Shown piece after piece: positions 1 to 6,836 of a stretch of DNA of 30,496 nt. The notes under the pieces were generated by a model, which was not told where the DNA came from, made no database searches, and saw only the letters and a list, made by a program, of their open reading frames with translations. This DNA comes from a virus, in the IMG/VR virus record IMGVR_UViG_3300009130_000096, positions 1-30,496 of that record; one strand, given 5' to 3'. Both the position numbers and the translations under genes were made by a program. How positions within the stretch are numbered: position 1 is the stretch's first letter; the number at the start of each line of letters is the position of its first letter.

Positions 1-903
1 ATTTTAGAGGCAGAAGCAGAAATGCTTGCTAATAAAGCAGCAGCAGATGCTTTTAAAACAGCATCTTTAGCAGAAATGTTAGCATTAAGAACAGCAGCAA
101 GTGACAAAATGGGAGTAATTGGTGACTTTACTAATTCAGTAGCAGCAGCATGGACTACAGCAGTTATTTCAGGTGGTGGTGCTCCAAGTGGTAATGCTCC
201 AGCAGCATATGATATAGCTTCTTTTATAGGAGGAACTTATCCTAATATAACACCAACAGGAGATGCAGAAGCTACTGCCCCTATAGCTTCATTATCAAAC
301 CACACTCTTCCAGTAATTTTCTCTGTTCAAAACCCAACAGGAGAAAGTGGAATAGCTCATCAGAATGGTTTCTCAACAGTAGAAAATATATTAGAAAAAA
401 CATTCTTACTAAAGGGTGCAAATGAATCTACAAGTATATCCGCAGGAGTTAAAGATTTCTGGAAATGGTTCATGGACCTAAACAATGCACCAGCTTCAAC
501 AGCAAACATTGGAGATCCTATATATGACCCAATAAAAGCTAAATGGGCTGAATTATGTGTCCCAGCTGGATTTATGGCTGATAATCAGGGAAGTGAAGAT
601 GTATTTAAACATCTTGGAACAGCTCAATTTGCATGGGCTAACCTTTCTAAAAAAGGATACTCAGATACAGCTTATACAAAAGCAGAATGGAAATCAGATG
701 CAGTTTATTTCCTTACTCAATTTCAAGTAGGTGTAGATAAAATACAAGAAATGTATGATAGTGGTATGACTGCTTATGATCAATTCGCAGACCCACTGGG
801 AGGGAAAATTGGTGAATTTTCAACATTAATAAGTGCAGCTTTAACAGAACAAAGTTCAGGATACTATTATAATGGAGAAGGAGTAGGAGAGAATCTTCTA
901 TAA
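1..903 (+). CDS. Unrecognised Ala-rich protein, 5' end missing
   Basis: The reading frame is open from base 1, so the gene is truncated by the window edge. An ATG at 22 is the first one visible but need not be the true start. About 300 residues are seen. The first 50 or so are Ala-rich and probably helical (for example ANKAAADAFKTASLAEM). The remainder is mixed, with many Gly, Ser, Thr and aromatic residues, and ends in YYYNGEGVGENLL. I see no signal peptide, membrane segment or catalytic motif, and I do not recognise the family. It lies just upstream of the tail block and is followed by a strong terminator, so it is probably the last gene of an upstream operon. A virion or head role is plausible from position only. 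Confidence 0.75.
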   Translation: MLEAEAEMLANKAAADAFKTASLAEMLALRTAASDKMGVIGDFTNSVAAAWTTAVISGGGAPSGNAPAAYDIASFIGGTYPNITPTGDAEATAPIASLSNHTLPVIFSVQNPTGESGIAHQNGFSTVENILEKTFLLKGANESTSISAGVKDFWKWFMDLNNAPASTANIGDPIYDPIKAKWAELCVPAGFMADNQGSEDVFKHLGTAQFAWANLSKKGYSDTAYTKAEWKSDAVYFLTQFQVGVDKIQEMYDSGMTAYDQFADPLGGKIGEFSTLISAALTEQSSGYYYNGEGVGENLL

Positions 904-959
904 TAAACCAATACCAATTTTATAAAGTAAAGTACACCTTTACAAAAATAAAATTTATA

Positions 960-984
960 GGGGAACGAAAGTTCCCCTTTTTTT
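960..984 (+). terminator. Rho-independent terminator
   Basis: A perfect 7-bp stem GGGGAAC / GTTCCCC closes on a GAAA tetraloop and is followed directly by seven T residues. This is a textbook intrinsic terminator. It sits 57 bases after the stop of the first gene and ends that upstream transcript. Confidence 0.93.
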
Positions 985-1040
985 ATCTCTTTTTATATAT
1001 TTATCCCATATAATAATAATGTTTTTGACAAATAAGTCAT

Positions 1041-1304
1041 ATGAGTATATTATCAGATGTTGGGGCCTTCTTTGGTCAGAAATTAGGTGAATTACAAAAC
1101 CTAGTAGACACTAAAATAAGTTCCTCAACAGATCAAGACATAGAAATAACAGATTCAAATAAAGGAGTAATTTTAAATTCATCCTCAGGAGACAGATATA
1201 GATTAAGAATAACTGATGATAAAAAATTAGTTATTGATGATATTGAATTAAATACAACCCATATAGCAGAAATACAATTAGTGCCTAGTGGTTCAAGTAG
1301 CTAA
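1041..1304 (+). CDS. Small unknown protein, 87 aa
   Basis: The protein starts MSILSDVGAFFGQKLGEL, a short amphipathic helix. A Ser/Thr/Asp-rich middle follows, then a beta-rich stretch (GDRYRLRITDDKKLVIDD). The ATG is preceded by a TTTTTGACA string and an A/T-rich leader but no Shine-Dalgarno sequence. The gene stands alone between a terminator upstream and a large inverted repeat downstream. I do not recognise the family. Its size and the strand-like second half would fit a small virion or decoration protein, but this is inference from position only. Confidence 0.7.
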   Translation: MSILSDVGAFFGQKLGELQNLVDTKISSSTDQDIEITDSNKGVILNSSSGDRYRLRITDDKKLVIDDIELNTTHIAEIQLVPSGSSS

Positions 1305-1320
1305 AAAATGGTAGTTTAAA

Positions 1321-1368
1321 ATTGGAAGGGATTTCTTTTAAAAAAGATAATATACTCACCCTTCCAAT
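1321..1368 (+). terminator. Long inverted repeat between genes; terminator-like or processing hairpin
   Basis: ATTGGAAGGG (1321-1330) and CCCTTCCAAT (1359-1368) form a perfect 10-bp stem around a 28-base A/T-rich loop. The loop contains a smaller TCTTTT/AAAAGA pairing. Only a weak T-run follows (CTACCTTTTAAT), so termination may be partial. It separates the 87-aa gene from the glycosyltransferase-like trio. It could instead be an RNA-processing or stability element. Confidence 0.6.
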
Positions 1369-1379
1369 CTACCTTTTAA

Positions 1380-1387
1380 TATTTATA
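1380..1387 (+). promoter_or_regulatory. TATTTATA element upstream of the first glycosyltransferase-like gene
   Basis: An exact TATTTATA in the context AATATTTATAT ends 4 bases before the ATG at 1392. It is one of eight exact copies found just upstream of structural or fiber genes. If it were a -10 box, transcription would begin inside the start codon region, so its mode of action here is unclear. Confidence 0.5.
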
Positions 1388-1391
1388 TCAA

Positions 1392-2297
1392 ATGAAAGGA
1401 ATCCATTCAATATATACCTTTACAGATAGAGTAAGATATAAAGAACAATCTTATTTAGATATGGGATTATTTGAAGCTTATACCTTAATTTTATCTTGTT
1501 GTTATTGGAGAAAATTCCATGGAGATATTTCATTATATTGTGATAAAGATTTTTATAAATTTATTCAAGAATATAAATTAACCTCTTTATGGGACAATAT
1601 AGATAATACTTCTTTTGATTCTATTCCTAATGATATAAATTATAGTGTTTTTTGGACTTATCCTAAAATGTATATTCATTCGTTACAAAATCAACCCTTT
1701 ACTTCATTAGATGCTGATTTATTTTTTTGGGAGCCTCTTAATTTAAAAAAAGCAAACATAATATATGCCCATCCAGAAGTAGATCTAACAGGAGAAAATT
1801 ACCCAGATTACCACACTTCAAAAGAATATAAAGATATCTTTAAAGATTTAACTTTTAATGAATATTCTAGTAATATGAATACTGCCATATTAACTATTAA
1901 TAAAGTAGATTTTTATAAAGAATTAATGGATATAACTACTAGATTTGCAAAAAGGGCTACTATTAACATTAAAAATCAAAAATCAGTTCATGAATGGACT
2001 CATACAATTTTTTGTGAACAAAAGATAATAAGAAATGTTATTGAAAAACATAATTTGTCATGTGTGCCTCACTATGAAAAAGAATATTATACTGGAGAAG
2101 GAACAATTTGGCCTGAGGGTCATAGATTTGAGTTAGATGATGCCAAAATATTTCATTTATGGGGGAGCAAAACAAGAATAAAAAATGATCAAGAAGAAAG
2201 ATATGAATTAAATAAAAGACTTCATGATTGGATCGAAACAGATTTCCCAGAAATGATGGATATAGTTACTATTTTTAAAAAAATATTAAAACTATGA
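1392..2297 (+). CDS. Glycosyltransferase-like protein, paralog 1 of 3
   Basis: This 301-aa protein has the pattern of a GT-A-fold sugar transferase. An N-terminal beta/alpha section is followed by SVFWTYPKMYIHSLQNQPF and then a DxD-type motif, LDADLFF, with Asp at residues 107 and 109. In GT-A enzymes this motif holds the metal and the nucleotide-sugar. The same block (W.YPK.YI.SLQ.EPF..LDNDA) recurs in the next two genes, so the three are paralogs, and this one is the most divergent. It lacks the NAG(I/V)YG motif of the other two and has MNTAILTIN there. There is no signal peptide or membrane segment, so it is probably cytoplasmic. The stop overlaps the next start (ATGA), implying translational coupling. 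The family assignment is from motifs only; donor and acceptor are unknown. It may modify virion proteins, DNA or host surface sugars. Confidence 0.75.
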   Translation: MKGIHSIYTFTDRVRYKEQSYLDMGLFEAYTLILSCCYWRKFHGDISLYCDKDFYKFIQEYKLTSLWDNIDNTSFDSIPNDINYSVFWTYPKMYIHSLQNQPFTSLDADLFFWEPLNLKKANIIYAHPEVDLTGENYPDYHTSKEYKDIFKDLTFNEYSSNMNTAILTINKVDFYKELMDITTRFAKRATINIKNQKSVHEWTHTIFCEQKIIRNVIEKHNLSCVPHYEKEYYTGEGTIWPEGHRFELDDAKIFHLWGSKTRIKNDQEERYELNKRLHDWIETDFPEMMDIVTIFKKILKL

Positions 2298-3154
2298 AAA
2301 TTATATATACTATTTGGTCAAAACCTCATTTAGAGAAAGGTACTAATTTTGGTTTCCCTACTTTAGAAAATTTTATTAATAGTTTTGTTCTTAGTGTAAA
2401 TGCTATGAAATTAAACTATGATGATATTCATCTTTACATAGATACCCCTGGATTAAAAATGTTAGAACCCCACCTTGATAATTTACCTATCAAAAAAATC
2501 CACAATATATTAGATGAACTAGATTGGTTACCTAGTTTTTTTTGGGCTTTTCCTAAAATTCATGTTTATGGTTTACAAGATGAACCTTTTTTACATATAG
2601 ATAATGATGCTTTTTTATTTACCAAAATCCCACAAGAAGTATTAGATGAATGGGATATAATATGTCAATGGTTTGAAAATTATTTTTGGGATGAATATTC
2701 CCAATACCTAGAAGCTTTCTCATATTGGAGAAAATTCAATATTCTTCCTATGGAATTAATGTATTATCAGATTCATAGTACATGCCCTAATGCTGGGATT
2801 TATGGACCATGTAATGAAAAAGGTTTAAAATTATTTAAATATATTTCAAAAAAAGGAATGGAAACAGCTAAAAAAATAATCTCCAATAAAAAAGTATTAA
2901 ATCAACTACTAAAAGATTTAAAAGATGGAAACTTTTTACCTTATTATGTAAATATGATAAATGAACAATCCAGTTCAGGCGTGTATATGGATAAAAATGG
3001 TTTAAAAACTTTTTCAGTCTTACCTAATGACAATGAATATGCCATTCAATTCCAACATTTAATAGGAGGAGCAAAATTAGACCCTATAGCTAATGAAAAT
3101 ATCTCTGAAAGAATAAAAAATAAAAATTGGAATTTAAAAGAACCAGAAGAATGA
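2294..3154 (+). CDS. Glycosyltransferase-like protein, paralog 2 of 3
   Basis: This 286-aa paralog begins MKIIYTIWSKP, matching the start of the third copy (MKIVYSLWTKP). It then carries DELDWLPSFFWAFPKIHVYGLQ and the DxD-type motif HIDNDAFLF (Asp103 and Asp105). The next shared landmark is CPNAGIYGPCNEKGLKLF, a Gly-containing segment of the kind that follows the metal site in sugar transferases. The gene overlaps both neighbours by ATGA, so the three are one translational unit. No export signal is visible. The role is inferred as sugar transfer with an unknown substrate. Three tandem copies suggest either stepwise building of one glycan or related acceptors. Confidence 0.77.
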   Translation: MKIIYTIWSKPHLEKGTNFGFPTLENFINSFVLSVNAMKLNYDDIHLYIDTPGLKMLEPHLDNLPIKKIHNILDELDWLPSFFWAFPKIHVYGLQDEPFLHIDNDAFLFTKIPQEVLDEWDIICQWFENYFWDEYSQYLEAFSYWRKFNILPMELMYYQIHSTCPNAGIYGPCNEKGLKLFKYISKKGMETAKKIISNKKVLNQLLKDLKDGNFLPYYVNMINEQSSSGVYMDKNGLKTFSVLPNDNEYAIQFQHLIGGAKLDPIANENISERIKNKNWNLKEPEE

Positions 3155-4041
3155 AAATAGTATACTCATTATGGACTAAGCCCCTAAGAACACATTATAA
3201 TACTTTAGGATTTGATACTTTAGATGATTTTTTCACTAGCTTTATTTTTAGTGTAAATGTCTCAAAAAGAAATTATGATAATATCCATTTTTACACAGAT
3301 GAATATGGATTAGAATTAATAGAACCCTATAAGGACCAACTCCCATTTACTAAAATCCATTGTATACTAGATGAACTAGATTGGATCCCAGTTCAATGGT
3401 GGGCATACCCAAAACTTTATATTTACTCCCTCCAAAAAGAACCTTTTATGCATTTGGATAATGATGCTTATTTGTGGGACAGACTTGACCAAGATTTAAT
3501 TGATAATCATGATTTTGTTTGTCAAAGTTATGAAGACCATAGACTTAAAGAATATTATTTTTATAGAGAAGGTTTAGAATTTTATAAAGATCACATCCCT
3601 CCCATAATGTTAAACACAGATAAATATTTTATGGCTACCAATGCAGGTGTATATGGTGCTTTTAATCAAAAAGGATTTGATTTATTTACAGCTTTACATG
3701 AAGAAGGTTATAAAAGTGCTAAATCCGTTTTAAATGATAAAAGGATAGTAGATTTTGTAGATTGGAATGATTTAAGAAACTGGGATGCTTTTCTATTAAA
3801 TGTAGTTATGGAACAAACATATTCATATATTTATGCCAAGGAAAACAATCTTAGGATTTTACAATTATTAATGACCCCTACTAGGTTTACTCATTTACTT
3901 TCTGCTGCGAAGAGAAATAAAGATCGTATGGATAAAGTAAGAACAAGACTTATAAATAAACATTTTGAACCCAAATCCCCAAAAGAAATAGAAGCTGATG
4001 AAATTGAAAAATTATATATTGCAACTTATAAAAAAGATTAA
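3151..4041 (+). CDS. Glycosyltransferase-like protein, paralog 3 of 3, possibly shortened at its C-terminus
   Basis: I place the start at the ATG at 3151 rather than the in-frame ATG at 3127. The 3151 start gives MKIVYSLWTKP, which aligns with MKIIYTIWSKP of the preceding paralog, and it recreates the ATGA stop/start overlap. The product is 296 aa. Landmarks are DELDWIPVQWWAYPKLYIYSLQ, HLDNDAYLW (DxD Asp103 and Asp105) and TNAGVYGAFNQKGFDLF. The frame ends in KKD at an A6 run (4030-4035). Directly after it a different frame stays open to the stop at 4133-4135 and encodes a basic and then polar tail with no start of its own. This could be a lost or frameshifted C-terminal extension. Donor and acceptor are unknown. 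Confidence 0.76.
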   Translation: MKIVYSLWTKPLRTHYNTLGFDTLDDFFTSFIFSVNVSKRNYDNIHFYTDEYGLELIEPYKDQLPFTKIHCILDELDWIPVQWWAYPKLYIYSLQKEPFMHLDNDAYLWDRLDQDLIDNHDFVCQSYEDHRLKEYYFYREGLEFYKDHIPPIMLNTDKYFMATNAGVYGAFNQKGFDLFTALHEEGYKSAKSVLNDKRIVDFVDWNDLRNWDAFLLNVVMEQTYSYIYAKENNLRILQLLMTPTRFTHLLSAAKRNKDRMDKVRTRLINKHFEPKSPKEIEADEIEKLYIATYKKD

Positions 4042-4135
4042 ATCTTTATTTAGAAAAAAAATAAAACCCGTTTATAAAGCCCCCTTCATTGATTATCATG
4101 ATCAACAAGGAATAAATTCCCATTACTTAGATTAA
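4042..4135 (+). other. Open out-of-frame tail after the third glycosyltransferase-like gene
   Basis: In the frame offset by +1 from the gene before it, codons stay open from before the A6 run through to TAA at 4133-4135. They encode a basic segment (KSLFRKKIKPVYK) then APFIDYHDQQGINSHYLD. There is no ATG in this stretch that could start it alone. It may be a remnant or frameshift product of the upstream gene, or chance. Confidence 0.3.
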
Positions 4136-4186
4136 AAATAGTTTGATTTCCCTCATATCCTTATATATTTTGACAAAAACACTTAA

Positions 4187-4194
4187 TATTTATA
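4187..4194 (+). promoter_or_regulatory. TATTTATA element upstream of the coiled-coil gene
   Basis: An exact TATTTATA in the context TTAATATTTATAAAC ends 3 bases before the ATG at 4198. A TTGACA string lies at 4170-4175, 11 bases upstream of it. It is the closest of the eight copies to a start codon. Confidence 0.5.
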
Positions 4195-4197
4195 AAC

Positions 4198-4446
4198 ATG
4201 GAAAAAACAGTTTTATCACAAGAAGAGCTAAATAATTTAGCCACGTTACAACAACAACAAGACAATTTTATAATTCAATTAGGACAGATTGAATATCAAA
4301 TTAGTACTTTAGAAAAACAGAAAAAAAATATTAAACAAAACATTGAGAGTTTTGAAAAAAATCAAATTGAATTAGGTGACCAACTAAAACAAAAGTACGG
4401 AGAAGGTACAGTAAATTTAGAAAGCGGAGAATTCGTTAAAGCCTAA
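4198..4446 (+). CDS. Small coiled-coil protein, 82 aa
   Basis: Residues from about 8 to 66 are rich in Gln, Glu, Lys and Leu/Ile with heptad-like spacing (for example LGQIEYQISTLEKQKKNI), which predicts one long coiled coil. The tail, YGEGTVNLESGEFVKA, looks like a short ordered end. There is no Cys, signal peptide or membrane helix. The gene sits alone between two TATTTATA elements, directly ahead of the tail sheath, so it is probably expressed with the late genes. Small coiled-coil proteins at this place in phage genomes are common, but I do not recognise the family and cannot give a function. Confidence 0.75.
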   Translation: MEKTVLSQEELNNLATLQQQQDNFIIQLGQIEYQISTLEKQKKNIKQNIESFEKNQIELGDQLKQKYGEGTVNLESGEFVKA

Positions 4447-4470
4447 TTGCGTTTTTAAAAAACTCTGCAA

Positions 4471-4478
4471 TATTTATA
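4471..4478 (+). promoter_or_regulatory. TATTTATA element upstream of the tail sheath gene
   Basis: An exact TATTTATA in the context CAATATTTATAAAC ends 22 bases before the sheath ATG. This spacing would allow a short A-rich leader if transcription starts just downstream. Confidence 0.55.
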
Positions 4479-4479
4479 A

Positions 4480-4495
4480 ACAAAATTAATTTTGT
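4480..4495 (+). promoter_or_regulatory. 16-bp perfect palindrome before the tail sheath start
   Basis: ACAAAATTAATTTTGT is its own reverse complement and lies 5 bases upstream of the sheath ATG, immediately after the TATTTATA element. As RNA it could form a 6-bp A/U-rich hairpin with a TTAA loop. As DNA it could bind a dimeric regulator. The palindrome is seen directly; its function is inferred. Confidence 0.4.
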
Positions 4496-4500
4496 AGAAA

Positions 4501-6204
4501 ATGGCAGAAACTTTATTATCCCCTGGTGTATTAGCTAGAGAAAACGATCAATCTTTTCTCCAACAGCAACCTATTCAAGCAGGTGCAGCTATCTTAGGTC
4601 CAACAGTTAAAGGACCAGTTGGAATCCCAACCATAGTTACCACATATTCAGATTATAAAAATGTATTTGGTGCCGTAGTAGAGAGTGGTAGTGATGAGTA
4701 CACTTATTTCACCTCAGTTGCAGCATATAATTATTTCCAACAAGGTGGAGATTCATTATTAGTAACAAGAGTAGTAAGTGGTTCTTATTCAGAAGCAACA
4801 AGTTCTATTGATGCCTCAGGTTCATTAACAGCTCTTACAATAGAAACCTTATCTGAAGGAACAGCACAAAATAGTTCAGGTTCAGAAGGAACAGCAGGAC
4901 AATTAACGAATGGAACTAGAGAAAATATTAGATGGGAAGTTGTAAACCCAAATTCAGGTTCAGGTACATTTAATCTATTAGTTAGAAGAGGAGATGATAT
5001 TACCAATTCTAAAACAGTATTAGAAACTTGGACTAATCTATCAATGGATCCTAACGCTTCAAATTATGTAGCTAGAGTAATTGGAGATCAAAAGCAGGAA
5101 GTAACAAGTGATGCAGGTACATATTATGTTAAAACAACAGGTACTTATGCTAATGCTTCAAGATATATTAGAATAAAATCTGTAAGTCAAAAAACATTAA
5201 ATTATTTTGATAACGCAGGAAATGCAAAATCAGAATATACATCTTCTATCCCATTAGCTGCTTCAGGTACTATGGGTGGAGCTTTAGGTACAGCATTTGA
5301 CACTATAACCGGAACATTTAATGAAAATATAGGTTCAAATACCCAAGGATTAGTAGGTGGAAATTACGATGAATCAATTTCTTTATTAGCAAATCAAGAT
5401 GAATATAAATACAATTTAATTGTAGCACCAGGATTAACTAAAGAAGACCATTCATCTCAAATTTCATCTATCATTAATAATTCTCAACAAAGAGGAGATG
5501 CAATCGCAGTAGCAGATATGGTAGGATATGCTGATACAATTACAGGAGTTACAGGTCAAGCAGCAGGAATTGATTCTTCATATGCCGCAACATATTGGCC
5601 ATGGGTTCAAACAATTGATCCAGATTTAGGAGATCAAGTTTGGGTACCAGCTTCTACAATGATTCCAGGAGTATATGCTTTTAATGATAATTCAAGTGAA
5701 GCATGGTTCGCACCTGCAGGTTTAAATAGAGGTGGATTATCAACAGTAATTAGAGCAGAAAGAAAATTAACAAACGGAAATAGAGATACATTATATCAAG
5801 GAAATGTAAACCCAATAGCTACATTCCCTAACACAGGAGTAGTAGTATTTGGACAGAAAACACTACAGAAAAGAGCAAGTGCTTTAGATAGAGTAAATGT
5901 TAGAAGATTATTAATTGAATTAAAATCTTATATTTCTCAAGTAGCAGATAACTTAGTATTTGAACAAAATACAATAGCTACAAGAAACAATTTCTTAAGC
6001 CAAGTTAACCCATATTTAGAAAGTGTTCAACAAAGACAAGGTTTATATGCCTTTAAAGTTGTAATGGATGATAGTAATAACACCCCAGATGTTATTGATA
6101 GAAATCAGTTAGTAGGTCAAATTTACATTCAGCCAACTAGAACAGCTGAATTTATTTACCTAGATTTCAACATTTTACCAACTGGAGCTACTTTCCCAGC
6201 ATAA
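4501..6204 (+). CDS. Contractile tail sheath protein (gp18-like)
   Basis: This 567-aa protein polymerises around the tail tube and contracts to drive the tube into the host. The N-terminus ETLLSPGVLARENDQSF is the typical sheath start, in which an extended strand links subunits. It continues with the conserved IQAGAAILGPTVKGPVGIPT and YFQQGGDSLLVTRVV. The C-terminal sheath domain is clear: RRLLIELKSYISQVADNLVFEQN, then NPYLESVQQRQGLYAFKVV and the final QIYIQPTRTAEFIYLDFNI. It is shorter than T4 gp18 (about 660 aa), mainly in the exposed, Ser/Gly/Thr-rich middle. The tail tube gene follows, as is standard. The upstream region has a TATTTATA element and a 16-bp palindrome but no Shine-Dalgarno sequence. 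Confidence 0.96.
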   Translation: MAETLLSPGVLARENDQSFLQQQPIQAGAAILGPTVKGPVGIPTIVTTYSDYKNVFGAVVESGSDEYTYFTSVAAYNYFQQGGDSLLVTRVVSGSYSEATSSIDASGSLTALTIETLSEGTAQNSSGSEGTAGQLTNGTRENIRWEVVNPNSGSGTFNLLVRRGDDITNSKTVLETWTNLSMDPNASNYVARVIGDQKQEVTSDAGTYYVKTTGTYANASRYIRIKSVSQKTLNYFDNAGNAKSEYTSSIPLAASGTMGGALGTAFDTITGTFNENIGSNTQGLVGGNYDESISLLANQDEYKYNLIVAPGLTKEDHSSQISSIINNSQQRGDAIAVADMVGYADTITGVTGQAAGIDSSYAATYWPWVQTIDPDLGDQVWVPASTMIPGVYAFNDNSSEAWFAPAGLNRGGLSTVIRAERKLTNGNRDTLYQGNVNPIATFPNTGVVVFGQKTLQKRASALDRVNVRRLLIELKSYISQVADNLVFEQNTIATRNNFLSQVNPYLESVQQRQGLYAFKVVMDDSNNTPDVIDRNQLVGQIYIQPTRTAEFIYLDFNILPTGATFPA

Positions 6205-6220
6205 AAATAAAAAAATTAGA

Positions 6221-6228
6221 TATTTATA
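6221..6228 (+). promoter_or_regulatory. TATTTATA element upstream of the tail tube gene
   Basis: An exact TATTTATA in the context AGATATTTATAACAAG ends 22 bases before the tube ATG. The distance is the same as for the sheath gene. Confidence 0.55.
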
Positions 6229-6250
6229 ACAAGAAATAAATTAGAACAAA

Positions 6251-6739
6251 ATGGCAGTATTAGATCCAAACGAAATATTTTTCACCGCTTTTGAGCCAAA
6301 GCAAGCTAACAGATTCATTCTTTATATGGATGGTATACCAAGCTTTATCATTAAAGGGATAGGTGCTGTATCGTTAACACAAGGCACAGTAGCCTTAAAT
6401 CATATCAACGTTCAAAGATTTGTTAAAGGTAAAACTACTTGGAACACAATCTCAATGACATTATTTGATCCTATTACACCATCAGGTGCTCAAGCAGTAA
6501 TGGAATGGGTAAGATTACATCATGAATCTGTAACAGGTAGAGATGGTTATTCTGATTTTTATAAAAAAGATCTTACAGTAAATGTATTAGGACCTGTAGG
6601 TGATATAGTATCAGAATGGATTATAAAAGGTGCTTTAATTACAGAGGCTTCATTCGGTGAGTATAATTGGGATACTGTAGATGAAGCAAAAACTATAGAT
6701 TTAACAGTACAACCAGATTACTGTGTACTGAATTTCTAA
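6251..6739 (+). CDS. Tail tube protein (gp19-like)
   Basis: The 162-aa product is almost exactly the length of T4 gp19 (163 aa). Hexameric rings of this protein stack into the inner tube through which DNA passes. Family features include an N-terminal EPKQANRFILYMDGIPSFII, the central FVKGKTTWNTISMTLFDPITPSGAQAVMEWVRLHHE and a C-terminal beta section ending in DLTVQPDYCVLNF. It directly follows the sheath gene and precedes a strong terminator, so sheath and tube may form a separately controlled, highly expressed unit. The leader is A-rich with a TATTTATA element. Confidence 0.96.
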   Translation: MAVLDPNEIFFTAFEPKQANRFILYMDGIPSFIIKGIGAVSLTQGTVALNHINVQRFVKGKTTWNTISMTLFDPITPSGAQAVMEWVRLHHESVTGRDGYSDFYKKDLTVNVLGPVGDIVSEWIIKGALITEASFGEYNWDTVDEAKTIDLTVQPDYCVLNF

Positions 6740-6762
6740 GAAGAAACACATATTTTTTAAGG

Positions 6763-6792
6763 AGGAGCTTGGCTATGTCAAGCTCCTTTTTT
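6763..6792 (+). terminator. Rho-independent terminator after the tail tube gene
   Basis: AGGAGCTTG (6763-6771) pairs perfectly with CAAGCTCCT (6779-6787) around a 7-base loop, and a run of T residues follows. It ends the sheath-tube transcript and would let these abundant structural proteins be expressed separately from the assembly factors downstream. Confidence 0.92.
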
Positions 6793-6799
6793 ATATTAA

Positions 6800-6807
6800 T
6801 ATTTATA
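6800..6807 (+). promoter_or_regulatory. TATTTATA element upstream of the tail chaperone gene
   Basis: An exact TATTTATA in the context TTAATATTTATATTAAAC ends 29 bases before the ATG at 6837 and begins 8 bases after the T-run of the terminator. It is well placed to restart transcription. Confidence 0.55.
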
Positions 6808-6836
6808 TTAAACAAGTTATTAATAAATAAAAGATT

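Noticed and set aside
3127-3150. Upstream ATG for the third glycosyltransferase-like gene
   Set aside because: The extra eight residues have no match in the paralogs, and the 3151 start restores the ATGA overlap and the shared MKI(I/V)Y start.
4088-4110. Short inverted repeat TTGAT...ATCAA as a terminator
   Set aside because: A five-base stem with no T-run; also part of an open out-of-frame stretch.
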